From: Chloroflexota bacterium
GTDB lineage: Bacteria; Chloroflexota; Ktedonobacteria; Ktedonobacterales; Ktedonobacteraceae
Reading direction: 5' to 3'
Assembly (NCBI GenBank): GCA_005879655.1
Contig: VBJK01000090.1
Span: 27,290-56,032, forward strand
Length of the DNA stretch: 28,743 nt
Every line of letters starts with the position of its first letter. Within the stretch, counting starts at the first letter, position 1. The position numbers were made by a program, and so were the translations under genes. This document shows, in pieces, positions 15,090-22,940 of this stretch. The notes below the pieces were generated by a model. It ran no database searches. It worked only from the letters and a program-made list of their open reading frames with translations, and was not told the origin of the DNA.

Positions 15090-17090
15090 CTATGATTTCT
15101 TTTCCGCTTCTTCTGGTGCAGTCCCCAGCAGCTTATGGAACCCCACTTCAACCTCTTCAGCAGAGATCTTCAGTATAGAGGCAACTTGAAGAATGAGCTT
15201 GCTCTCGTTTGTCTCTTGCCATATGCGAGCCAGACCGTTCAAAACCATCATAACGTGGTATCTATCATCATACTCTACAAATATCTCCAATGCCTTGTAG
15301 AAGGCGGTTTGGGCTTGTTCCCACTGGTGTTGCTCCTCTGCTAGTAGACCCAGCTGACCATAAGTGTTTGCCTGGGAGTAGCGGTCATTATATTCAATCT
15401 TGATCTGCAACGCCTGCTGATAGTACTGCTCCGCCTCAGCATAGCATTTGAGTCGCATCTGCCAGCGAGCGATATCATCGAAAATCTTGACTAGTTGCTC
15501 ATTGATTTGATCCTTGGTCTGCTCTGTTTTTGAGGTGCTCAGATGCACTTGAATCTCTTGTGCCACCTCCAGTCCTCGCCGGGGATCTTGCATCAGATCA
15601 AAGTAGTCAGAGAGTACATCATAAGGGCCAAGGATCGAGGCTTGAGTCTGAAGCGCAAGGTTGACAGCAAAGCGGAGATTCTCATATTCATACTGCGTCA
15701 GCAGAAGGCCCAGTTGCTTTTGCTTTGGTTCTTTTGAATTAAGGAGACGGTACAACTCACCGCTGAACTCTCTGTACAACCCCAGAAACGCCGTTTCTAT
15801 GGCTTGGCGCAATGCTGCTTGCTCAGGTATATTCAACCGTGTGCGCAGAAAGTAAGGGAAGATGGGTTGCAAGCGGAGAAACTGCGGGAAATCGGGATCG
15901 GGTGAGAGCAAGCCCCAATTGTTTGCTTCCTTCAGCACATCCTGCCAAAGGTCAAACGGCAGATGTGCTAATGCTGCTTGCTCTTTCAAGAGTGCAGAAT
16001 ATGTGTCAAAAATGTTGAGGAACAGGACTGATGTGAATGGAGCAAGGCAGGTAAGCAGGGATTGAGCTTCTTTCGAGAGATTGCCGTGGGAGTAATCGAT
16101 GCAGCGCAGAATGTTCTCGGTCTTCTTCTGACTATCTTCGGTGTTGAGTTGCACATCTCCTGCTTGGAGAGCTGATAACACCTCGGCTGGAGTCTGTCGG
16201 GCCAGATTGGCAAGTACCACTTCTAAGGCCAGAGGGAAGCCATTTAACAGGGCTAGTAATGTGGGGAACTGCTTATCCTCCCGATACCTGGTTGCATTAT
16301 GTCGCTCTAAGATGCGCTCGGCTAAGGCTGAGGCGGCTTCGGCATCTAGCCCTGGCAAATCGTAGGCATTGTCCACAAAGGTCTCTGCCGCTAGCCATGC
16401 TTCACCGCCGCGCGAACCCAGCAAAACCAGGGTCTGACCACCTGCCAGATCTTTGAGCAAGCGATGCAGTGCCTCCTGTTCCTTCTTGGAGAGCGTGTGT
16501 CGCACGGAGAGCTGTGCACCGGTGATTGATTCCAGATTGTCCAGAATCAATACATGCCGTTTCGCACGCAAACGCTGAGCAAGCAATGATTGCTGAGCCT
16601 CTAGCGAGAGTGGCTGAAATATTTGTAGATACTCCACTTTACTCATCAGACGCTCCGCAATACTCTTCAGGATCTGTTGCCGTGTCCAGGCGCGCTCATC
16701 GTAGCCGAAATAGAAGACCTCCTCGACAAATTGTGTGCTCTGCCACCATGCACCGAGATGATGTAATAGCGTCGTCTTGCCTGCTCCCCCCATGCCTCGC
16801 ATGAGCAGAATGTTGCGCTTCGTGAGTAGACGCTTCTCGATTTGCAGAATATCCGGGTCTCGTCCCACAAAGCCATAGCTGGGTTGTGATGGTGTGTAGC
16901 AACTGGCATTGTGTTCGTGCAAGCGTTTCGATTCCTCTGGGGTCAAGGGACGTGTATTCTTGCGCACCATGGTGGCTTGCAAGGATAACGGCATGGGTAG
17001 ATGTGGACGTGTAATGGACTGAACATAGATTACCACATCAACCAGAAAATGCAAGAGGGGAGGAAGGGTACGGTGTTTACTGTTAGTCAT
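15090..17090 (-). CDS. STAND NTPase (NB-ARC type) with C-terminal TPR repeats
   Basis: 666 residues. The NTPase domain starts at about 72 (YGFVGRDPDI) with Walker A GMGGAGKTTL (99-108, K105), Walker B HVLILDNLES (179-188), LVLLGSRGG, and the GxP-type motif LNGFPLALEV, diagnostic of signal-transducing STAND ATPases. A winged-helix-like region follows, then TPR-like helices in the last 150 residues (AEQYYQQALQIKIEY, WEQAQTAFYKALEIF) that would sense a ligand or protein. The first ~70 residues contain no recognisable TIR, CHAT, nuclease or DNA-binding effector. Instead the gene overlaps by 8 bp (ATGACTAA) a small HTH gene upstream, which may supply the output. Could be a MalT-like regulator or an immune sensor; context does not decide. 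Confidence 0.88.
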   Translation of the reverse strand: MTNSKHRTLPPLLHFLVDVVIYVQSITRPHLPMPLSLQATMVRKNTRPLTPEESKRLHEHNASCYTPSQPSYGFVGRDPDILQIEKRLLTKRNILLMRGMGGAGKTTLLHHLGAWWQSTQFVEEVFYFGYDERAWTRQQILKSIAERLMSKVEYLQIFQPLSLEAQQSLLAQRLRAKRHVLILDNLESITGAQLSVRHTLSKKEQEALHRLLKDLAGGQTLVLLGSRGGEAWLAAETFVDNAYDLPGLDAEAASALAERILERHNATRYREDKQFPTLLALLNGFPLALEVVLANLARQTPAEVLSALQAGDVQLNTEDSQKKTENILRCIDYSHGNLSKEAQSLLTCLAPFTSVLFLNIFDTYSALLKEQAALAHLPFDLWQDVLKEANNWGLLSPDPDFPQFLRLQPIFPYFLRTRLNIPEQAALRQAIETAFLGLYREFSGELYRLLNSKEPKQKQLGLLLTQYEYENLRFAVNLALQTQASILGPYDVLSDYFDLMQDPRRGLEVAQEIQVHLSTSKTEQTKDQINEQLVKIFDDIARWQMRLKCYAEAEQYYQQALQIKIEYNDRYSQANTYGQLGLLAEEQHQWEQAQTAFYKALEIFVEYDDRYHVMMVLNGLARIWQETNESKLILQVASILKISAEEVEVGFHKLLGTAPEEAEKKS

Positions 17091-17283
17091 CTCGTTTTAC
17101 TTTACGAGATTGTAAATATTGCTTAAAGTCGGCAAGGCTTATTCTATAGATTTTTCTTCCTTCACTCCCAATATTCGTAGCTGCTAGCTCACCATCCTGT
17201 ATTAACTTGTATACTCGTTTTGGATTAACCTTTAGCCGTCTGGCTACATCTTCAACGGTGAGCAACTCTTCCTCGTCAGTCAC
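17083..17283 (-). CDS. Excisionase/MerR-like HTH DNA-binding protein, 66 aa
   Basis: A 66-residue single-domain protein of the HTH_17/excisionase type: LLTVEDVARRLKVNPKRVYKLIQDGELAATNI is a winged-HTH of MerR style, followed by the wing (GSEGRKIYRIS) and ADFKQYLQSRK. The start is GTG at 17283 with AAGGAG about 8 nt upstream. It has its own near-consensus promoter and its stop overlaps the start of the STAND gene, so the two are made together in fixed ratio. No integrase or phage gene is nearby, so a role as an excision factor is unlikely; a transcription factor or DNA-targeting partner of the STAND protein is more plausible (inference). Confidence 0.85.
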   Translation of the reverse strand: MTDEEELLTVEDVARRLKVNPKRVYKLIQDGELAATNIGSEGRKIYRISLADFKQYLQSRKVKRDD

Positions 17284-17320
17284 AGTGATATCTCCTTGTC
17301 TTTGTAATGTTCATGGCAGG

Positions 17321-17349
17321 ATTATACTCCTGTTGTTTCTTTAGGTCAA
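17321..17349 (-). promoter_or_regulatory. Strong sigma70 promoter for the HTH-STAND operon
   Basis: On the minus strand TTGACC (17349-17344), a 17-bp spacer and TATAAT (17326-17321), 38 bp before the GTG start. Only one base differs from consensus. Confidence 0.85.
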
Positions 17350-17405
17350 TGTATAGAAGATGAGGCTTGTAAAATCCGTTAAATGGGTGTATACTACTGC
17401 TAATT

Positions 17406-17429
17406 CTAGCTTATGGGATGATAAGCTAG
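17406..17429. promoter_or_regulatory. Inverted repeat upstream of the HTH-STAND promoter
   Basis: CTAGCTTAT (17406-17414) and ATAAGCTAG (17421-17429) form a perfect 9-bp inverted repeat with a 6-bp spacer, about 57 bp upstream of the -35 box. It could be an operator or the end of the tRNA-side transcript. The rest of 17350-17721 shows no gene. Confidence 0.35.
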
Positions 17430-17721
17430 CTTACAAGGTTATTTGCAAAAATAGCTCTCTAGCATAAGAAAGATCAACTGGGATGTCAGAGGAATGTTAC
17501 TAGCACAAATATTGCTACTAGATCATTGAAGGAGTATCGTCGGTAGAGATCTTTGTTTGAGAGGCACCATAGGGGATATCTGCAAAGAGTAGCTTCTATC
17601 TGTGGGTACTAGAATATCAGAAAGAATGGTATTACAGACATAGAGACCGCTAAACGCCAGTGGGCAGAAACACACAAGACTGATAGTTGGGAAGAAGTAA
17701 TACCTTCAGAAGAATGAAAAA

Positions 17722-17793
17722 AGCCGGTGAGGAGATTTGAACTCCTGGCCGCGCGTTTACGAAACGCGTGCTCTACCCCTGAGCTACACCGGC
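17722..17793 (-). tRNA. tRNA-Thr (anticodon CGT)
   Basis: Complete cloverleaf on the minus strand: acceptor GCCGGTG/CACCGGC, D stem GCTC/GAGC, anticodon stem CGCGT/ACGCG with loop TTCGTAA, variable loop CGGCC, T stem AGGAG/CTCCT with loop TTCAAAT. The anticodon CGT reads ACG (Thr). CCA is not encoded. A T-run follows (17715-17721 on the opposite strand) and acts as a terminator. Promoter at 17828-17857. Confidence 0.97.
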
Positions 17794-17827
17794 TTGCCTG
17801 GGTATTCTCACTACCCTCAGCACCGGA

Positions 17828-17857
17828 ATTATAAAGCTTTTCGCCATCCCTTGTCAA
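17828..17857 (-). promoter_or_regulatory. Promoter for tRNA-Thr
   Basis: TTGACA (17857-17852), 18-bp spacer, TATAAT (17833-17828) on the minus strand, 34 bp before the tRNA 5' end. Both boxes match consensus. The stretch from 17860 to about 18100 holds only degenerate AT-rich and palindromic sequence, with no credible gene. Confidence 0.85.
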
Positions 17858-18113
17858 GTAGTTTTTGCGGGGATTGGTGCACGTCATTTTTTTGCATTGA
17901 GGGGAGTCGTACCATATCCTATGATCATGCAATTTACTACAGCAAGTGCATATCCGCATAAGAATTCCCAATAAATTGCATGTTTAGAGCCTTTTTGGAG
18001 CAATGCGCTACAAATTGCGCAAATACAATTTTTGCATGCATGGCTTGCCCGCAAACAATTAATAACACGGCCTCACCCTCTCATAATCCTAGAACTGTAC
18101 CAAAATTGAAGTG

Positions 18114-18151
18114 AATGCTAAGTAGACAACTACTTAGCATTGCAATATAAT
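18114..18151 (+). promoter_or_regulatory. Promoter overlapped by a perfect 12-bp inverted repeat
   Basis: AATGCTAAGTAG (18114-18125), ACAA, CTACTTAGCATT (18130-18141) is a perfect inverted repeat. It covers the -35 box TAGACA (18123-18128), which is followed after 17 bp by TATAAT (18146-18151). A protein bound to the palindrome would block RNA polymerase, so it is a likely operator for the binding-protein/kinase operon. The transcript would have a leader of about 155 nt. Confidence 0.7.
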
Positions 18152-18313
18152 AACTGTATTGATCTCCACCTCTGTCAGAGAAAGCGGGATCTCATGCACC
18201 CAAAACCATCGACATTTCCAGTGCGTTGTGAAAAACAAACGTATGGTAGGGGACAAGGGATACACGAGAGATGTCGAGAGGAAAATGGTAGCCTTCGGTA
18301 AAGGGAAGTATAT

Positions 18314-19354
18314 ATGAGCAATAACGATTGGTGGACACAACGGCTACGTCGCCGCGAGGTTCTGGTTGGGGCTACAGCAATTGCCAGCGGAGCAGTTCTC
18401 GTCTCATGCAACGACGCCAGTCCACAACCCACAACCACTCAGAAGGCGAGGCGCCACACCATCGCACTAGTGATGGGCATACAGAACGACTCTTTCTATA
18501 TTACTATGCAGAAGGGAGCGCAAGCGCGGGCCGCCGAACTGGGCGTCACGTTCATTGCCGATGCTCCAGTGAAATTCGACCCAGCGTTACAAACTCCCAT
18601 TGTGGAAAAAATGGTTGCGCAACACGTCGATGCCATCCTAATCGCTGCTTGCGATAAAGAAGTGATGATTGAGCCACTGAAGCATGCATATGATGCTGGT
18701 ATTAAGATTATTTCTCTCGACACGTCGATTGGTGACGGCGATTACGTTCATGGCCCGGTTAGTTTTCCCCTCTCCTACATTGGCTCTAATAATTTTGAGG
18801 GCGGAAAAATCGCGGGCAACGCCCTAATTAAGGCCATCGGCGGCAAGGGCAAGATCTATATTCAGAATGTGAAGCCTAGCATTAGCGCAGTGATGCTGCG
18901 CGAACAGGGTTTTCGTAGCGCCATTGAGGCAACTAAGGGAGCCGTCACTGTAGTAGCAGTGGACTACAACAACAGTAATTCTGACACCGCCACAGAGCAA
19001 ACGGCAAGCATATTACAACATGTGAATGATCTTTCGGCAATCTTCGGCTGCAATATGCCTAGCGCGCAAGGAGCTGCCCGTGCCGTCAAGGATGCAAAGA
19101 AGGAGGGCACGATCAAAGTCGCGGCCATCGATGCACCCGACAACGCTATTATGGATCTCAGGAATGGGGTTATCAATATGGCCATTGCACAGAAGCCAGC
19201 CGAGATGGGCAGGATCGGCGTAGAGTATGCCATCAAAGCCCTCTCAGGTGAAACTAGCAATTTGGATAAAAGAGTCGTTACAGGTTTTGTGATCATTGAC
19301 AAGAATAATATTGATACACCACAAGCTCAGGATGCGATCTACAGAAGCAAATAA
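18314..19354 (+). CDS. Periplasmic sugar-binding lipoprotein (Peripla_BP_4, RbsB-like)
   Basis: 346 residues. The N-terminus RLRRREVLVGATAIASGAVLVSC combines a twin-arginine-like start with a lipobox ending at C32, so the mature protein should be a lipid-anchored exported protein. The body is a type I binding protein of the ribose/galactose/autoinducer-2 class: HTIALVMGIQNDSFYITMQK, AILIAACDKEVMIEPLKHA, AGIKIISLDT, GGKGKIYIQ, IFGCNMPSAQGAARA and the C-terminal strand-helix pairs. AAGGGAAG precedes the ATG. No ABC permease or ATPase genes accompany it. Instead a histidine kinase starts 10 bp downstream, so it probably presents a sugar-like ligand to that sensor rather than to a transporter (inference). 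Confidence 0.9.
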   Translation: MSNNDWWTQRLRRREVLVGATAIASGAVLVSCNDASPQPTTTQKARRHTIALVMGIQNDSFYITMQKGAQARAAELGVTFIADAPVKFDPALQTPIVEKMVAQHVDAILIAACDKEVMIEPLKHAYDAGIKIISLDTSIGDGDYVHGPVSFPLSYIGSNNFEGGKIAGNALIKAIGGKGKIYIQNVKPSISAVMLREQGFRSAIEATKGAVTVVAVDYNNSNSDTATEQTASILQHVNDLSAIFGCNMPSAQGAARAVKDAKKEGTIKVAAIDAPDNAIMDLRNGVINMAIAQKPAEMGRIGVEYAIKALSGETSNLDKRVVTGFVIIDKNNIDTPQAQDAIYRSK

Positions 19355-19364
19355 GTGATGCCTC

Positions 19365-21260
19365 ATGTTAGATAAGGTAAATACACAATATTATTGGCAA
19401 CATCTCTCTCTAGCGGCACGCATCTCTGCGCTGTTAGTGCTGGCAGCGATCCTTCCGCTAGTGGTTGCCGTTGGTGTGAGTGAGCTTCTGTTGCGCCCAG
19501 CCTTAATCAATCAGGTCAGTAAGGGTATGGAGACGGATGCTCAGACACGAACACAGTTGATAGATGCTTATATGGCTGAGCGCTTGCTAGAGACTGAGAC
19601 GATCAGCCGCCTGCCGCCGATTCAGCAGTTTCTCGCTCATGCTCCTCCCAGTACTGCGGAGGAGCAGGCCGCACGCGAAAGCCTGACAACAGGGCACGTT
19701 CAAGGCAGTCATTATGAAAATTGGTCGCTTTTCGATCTGCAAGGCAATCTGCGGCTGTACTATCCTACAGCCCCTCAGCTTCATGGAGCGCATTATATCC
19801 AGCCTGCTGCCTTACCGCAATTGCAAATCCAAAGGAGGACGCTGGTTTCAGATGTCTTCTACAATCCCATTACTAATGATGCCTATATCGATCTCTATGC
19901 TCCTGTGGCCACGCCATCCTATAAGGTGGTGGGCATTTTGCGTACCACGTTTGATCTCAACTACATCTGGCAGATCGTAGATGGAGATGCCAATGCCAAT
20001 GGACCAGGCAGTTATGCCTTTATTCTGGACCAAAATGGAGTGTGCATTGCTGCAACGAATTTTTATACTGATCCTGCAAGCATGACGCTCCCCACTCAGG
20101 TCTTCACGGCCATAGCTCCACTGCAACCCCAGTTCCAACACCGCATCCGTGACGAGGGCCTCTATGGGATATCAGGTACACAAATGCTACCTGTACATAG
20201 TGATCCAAATCTCGTAGCGCAATGGCCGCCGAAAAAACTGCCATTAACCTTTGAGTTAACCCCAGTGGGTCAGCAAGAGACGTTCCAGGTTGCCAGTTGG
20301 AAGACCTATAGGGTTCCTTGGACATACTATGTATTAAGTCCTCTGAAGACCGTGACAGCTGTGGCAGATCAACAATTGCAGATCATCACTTCGTGTGCCG
20401 CACTGGTGCTCGTTTTAGCGATTACCTTCGGGGTTGTGGTCGGCAGGCGTTTTGCACAGCCCATAGCACGCTCTATCGAGGAGCAACGTCTTGCATACCA
20501 ACATCAACAGCGCTTAAATCAGCTCAAAGACCAGTTTCTGATCAATGTGAGCCACGAGTTACGCACGCCACTGACGGAGGTCTATGGATATCTGCATCTG
20601 CTCTCAGAGAATCAGAACCGGTTGGATAGCACACTACAAACAACCTTTCTTAGACACGCCATGAATGGCTGTGAAGACCTCAAGTTGCTCGTCAGTAACG
20701 TGCTGGATACAGTGGACCTTGATAGTCAAATGAAGCAGCCATGCAACATGCAAAACGTGTCAGTATTGCAAATGGTGAAAGGAGTGATTGAGCAGTTTGA
20801 ACCACGTACCGTGCAAAACTATCAGGTGCAAGTTCAGATAGATGAGACATTCACTGTGCAAGCCGATGCACAGCTTATGCGACAAGTGTTGCGTAATTTG
20901 CTCTCAAATGCCTTCAAATATACTCCGCAGCAAACAGCTATCGTAGTGAGTGCACAGGCAGGCGAGGACGTGCCCTCAGCAAATGCTGCTGCTTCGCAGG
21001 TCGCCATCTGCGTAAGGGATCATGGTCCGGGAATTGCACCCGACGATATCCCCTTACTTTTTGGAAAGTTTGTGCGTCTCAAGCAGCACCTTTCCGGTAG
21101 TGTACGCGGCACAGGACTGGGACTCTACATTAGTAAACGCCTTGTTGAAACGATGGGTGGCCGCATCTGGGTCGAGAGCACGGGCATACCAGGAGAGGGC
21201 AGCAGTTTCTACTTTACACTTCCTGTAGCAGCAAATAATGGCCATACTGACCAGGAGTGA
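19365..21260 (+). CDS. Membrane sensor histidine kinase (Cache-like input, HisKA, HATPase_c)
   Basis: 631 residues. Membrane segments at about 20-43 and 337-358 enclose an extracytoplasmic domain of about 290 residues with Cache-like features (FSLFDLQGN-type strand at WSLFDLQGNLRLYY, AYIDLYAPV, GSYAFILDQNGVCIAAT). The cytoplasmic part has HisKA with phosphoacceptor H397 in FLINVSHELRTPLTEV, then HATPase_c with NLLSNAFKYTP (N box), DHGPGI (G1) and GTGLGLYISK (G2). It has no receiver domain, and no response regulator gene is adjacent, so its partner lies elsewhere. Located 10 bp after the sugar-binding lipoprotein gene and translated from the same message. Confidence 0.92.
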   Translation: MLDKVNTQYYWQHLSLAARISALLVLAAILPLVVAVGVSELLLRPALINQVSKGMETDAQTRTQLIDAYMAERLLETETISRLPPIQQFLAHAPPSTAEEQAARESLTTGHVQGSHYENWSLFDLQGNLRLYYPTAPQLHGAHYIQPAALPQLQIQRRTLVSDVFYNPITNDAYIDLYAPVATPSYKVVGILRTTFDLNYIWQIVDGDANANGPGSYAFILDQNGVCIAATNFYTDPASMTLPTQVFTAIAPLQPQFQHRIRDEGLYGISGTQMLPVHSDPNLVAQWPPKKLPLTFELTPVGQQETFQVASWKTYRVPWTYYVLSPLKTVTAVADQQLQIITSCAALVLVLAITFGVVVGRRFAQPIARSIEEQRLAYQHQQRLNQLKDQFLINVSHELRTPLTEVYGYLHLLSENQNRLDSTLQTTFLRHAMNGCEDLKLLVSNVLDTVDLDSQMKQPCNMQNVSVLQMVKGVIEQFEPRTVQNYQVQVQIDETFTVQADAQLMRQVLRNLLSNAFKYTPQQTAIVVSAQAGEDVPSANAAASQVAICVRDHGPGIAPDDIPLLFGKFVRLKQHLSGSVRGTGLGLYISKRLVETMGGRIWVESTGIPGEGSSFYFTLPVAANNGHTDQE

Positions 21261-21317
21261 TCTCATCGGTTGATTGCTTCGTATCTCTAGTGCAGAAACA
21301 CGAGAGGTGGTAGGGAT

Positions 21318-21402
21318 TGGGGGTGGCATTTGGCGAAGCCACCCTGGCGGGGTTTGGGGTGTCCCCAAGTTTTCCCATTCCGCAAAAGGTTTTGGGATTA
21401 TG
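21318..21402. repeat. Second locus of the GC-rich dispersed repeat
   Basis: GAAGCCACCCTGGCGGGG and GGTTTGGGGTGTCCCCAAG (about 21336-21370) match 1182-1219 in the first element with very few changes. The flanks form GGGTGGC/GCCACCC and CCCAAGTTTT/AAAAGGTTTTGGG hairpins. It fills the gap between the kinase and the DedA gene and may act as a terminator. Confidence 0.75.
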
Positions 21403-21414
21403 CACTAGCGTAGA

Positions 21415-22161
21415 ATGTTGACTGAGAAACGGAGCAAGAAGATCTTGAATAGCATCGACCTCTTTCTGATACAATATGGCCTCATCGCACTTTTCCTGGT
21501 TTTGTTCGCTAAAACCGCCGGTGCGCCCATACCGATTCCTACTGACATTATCATCTTAGCAGCGGCAGCGCGTATTGCCACGGGGGGATATGTATTATGG
21601 CAAGTCTTTCTCATCACCCTGCTTGCACTCGTGCTGGGTGCTCTGGTCCAATTTTTGCTTGCGCGCGGCCCAGGACGGGGTCTGCTCTACCGCTTCGGGC
21701 GCTACCTGGGACTGACCTCTGCTCGTCTGGATGCCGCTTCGCAACGTGTGAAACAAGGGGGAGTTTTGGGGCTATCAATCGCTATGCTTATTCCCGGTGT
21801 GCGTGGTGTAGCGGTAGCTGCATGCGGCTTGGCTGATATTCCTGTGATCAGATTCCTGACTGGCGTAGTGATTGGCAGTACTTTATTCCTATCCGTGCAT
21901 CTTCTTCTTGGTTATCTTGGTGGCACTTTTTTTGCAGCCATCGGGCGCATTTTGCCACTGACGAGTGTGGTGCCAATTGTATTATTGCTCTTAGTCATCA
22001 CCTATATATTGTGGATCATAGCATACCGGCGCAACAAAGCAGCTCGTCAGGAGCGAGGAGCCGCCTCATTAGAGCTGTGGCATGAGGGTATCTGCCCCGC
22101 CTGTCTTGCTCTATACAGCCTCCAGCGACTAAGTACAGGCGGCGTTGAAGCAAAGGTGTAG
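21415..22161 (+). CDS. DedA-family membrane protein
   Basis: 248 residues with about five hydrophobic helices or re-entrant segments. The DedA/VTT-domain pattern is visible: an early re-entrant stretch FAKTAGAPIPIPTDIIILAAAA, the GALVQFLLARGPGRGLLYRFGRYLGL segment, and the motif AMLIPGVRGVAVAACGLADIPVIRFL containing the PG-x-R signature. Members act as undecaprenyl-phosphate or phosphatidylethanolamine flippases or related lipid transporters; which applies here cannot be told. The hydrophilic C-terminal tail carries a CPAC pair (C227, C230), which is not typical. The ATG at 21415 has no clear ribosome site, and the region before it is the GC-rich repeat. Confidence 0.88.
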   Translation: MLTEKRSKKILNSIDLFLIQYGLIALFLVLFAKTAGAPIPIPTDIIILAAAARIATGGYVLWQVFLITLLALVLGALVQFLLARGPGRGLLYRFGRYLGLTSARLDAASQRVKQGGVLGLSIAMLIPGVRGVAVAACGLADIPVIRFLTGVVIGSTLFLSVHLLLGYLGGTFFAAIGRILPLTSVVPIVLLLLVITYILWIIAYRRNKAARQERGAASLELWHEGICPACLALYSLQRLSTGGVEAKV

Positions 22162-22193
22162 TCAGCGGACATAAAGAGACTGCATGGCTAATC

Positions 22194-22222
22194 TCGACAA
22201 GGCTAGCCTGATATGATAATAT
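22194..22222 (+). promoter_or_regulatory. Possible promoter for rdgB
   Basis: TCGACA (22194-22199) is followed after 17 bp by TAATAT (22217-22222), 41 bp before the rdgB ATG. Reasonable but not strong. Confidence 0.4.
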
Positions 22223-22262
22223 GTGTGGCGATATTCTAATTTTGTCTAGTTGGGAGACCCAT

Positions 22263-22892
22263 ATGCCTGCCCTTTTGTTGGCAACGACGAATCGCCATAA
22301 GTTGGAAGAATTTCATGCTATCTTCACTGGCCTACCATGGCAACTCCTTTCACTTCACGATATCCAGCTAGACATCGATGTTGAAGAGACGGGGACAACC
22401 TTTCGTGAAAATGCTGAGTTAAAGGCTCTCGCTTATGCACGTGCCTGCGGGCTACTCGCGCTAGCTGACGACTCCGGCTTAGAAATAGACGCACTGGGTG
22501 GTGCTCCGGGAGTCTATTCTGCACGCTTTGGTGGTGGAGATATGTCGTATGAAGAGCGGTTTGCTATCATCTTTGAGCGGCTACGTACCGTTCCAATGGA
22601 GGAACGTACTGCGCGCTTCCGCTGTGTTATTGCATTGGCAGAGCCTTCTGGATATTTACAGAGTGTCGATGGTGTCATTGAGGGCATGATTACTAATCCC
22701 CCTCGTGGTAGGAACGGTTTTGGTTATGATCCCATTTTCCTCGTCCCCGCACTAGGCAAAACCACGGCAGAGTTGGCACCAGCAGAGAAAAACCGCATCA
22801 GTCACCGTGGACGTGCAGCACAACAAGCACGAACGCTGCTTGAACATTGGCCTTGTACATTTCCCACCTCACGTGAATCGAGGGGTGTCTAA
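22263..22892 (+). CDS. rdgB: Non-canonical purine NTP pyrophosphatase (RdgB/HAM1)
   Basis: 209 residues from the ATG at 22263, which has GGGAGA 5 nt before it and gives the family N-terminus PALLLATTNRHKLEEF; the GTG at 22221 would add 14 foreign residues. The enzyme hydrolyses dITP, ITP and XTP to monophosphates in the cytoplasm and keeps them out of DNA and RNA. Motifs in order: TFRENAELKA, LADDSGLEIDALGGAPGVYSAR with catalytic D70, and GRNGFGYDPIFLVP followed by AELAPAEKNRISHRGRA for base recognition. Followed after 48 bp by an exonuclease/helicase-like gene. Confidence 0.96.
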   Translation: MPALLLATTNRHKLEEFHAIFTGLPWQLLSLHDIQLDIDVEETGTTFRENAELKALAYARACGLLALADDSGLEIDALGGAPGVYSARFGGGDMSYEERFAIIFERLRTVPMEERTARFRCVIALAEPSGYLQSVDGVIEGMITNPPRGRNGFGYDPIFLVPALGKTTAELAPAEKNRISHRGRAAQQARTLLEHWPCTFPTSRESRGV

Positions 22893-22940
22893 ACGATATC
22901 GTGTCGGATTCAGCGAGAGATTATGAGGAACAGATAAGAT

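Noticed and set aside
17083..17283. Excisionase-like protein as a sign of an integrated element next to tRNA-Thr
   Set aside because: No integrase, no duplicated tRNA end (attachment site) and no phage or plasmid genes were seen.
17609..17971. Frames covering the tRNA-Thr gene on either strand (17609-17971 minus, 17737-17961 plus)
   Set aside because: They read through a tRNA gene with its own promoter and terminator.
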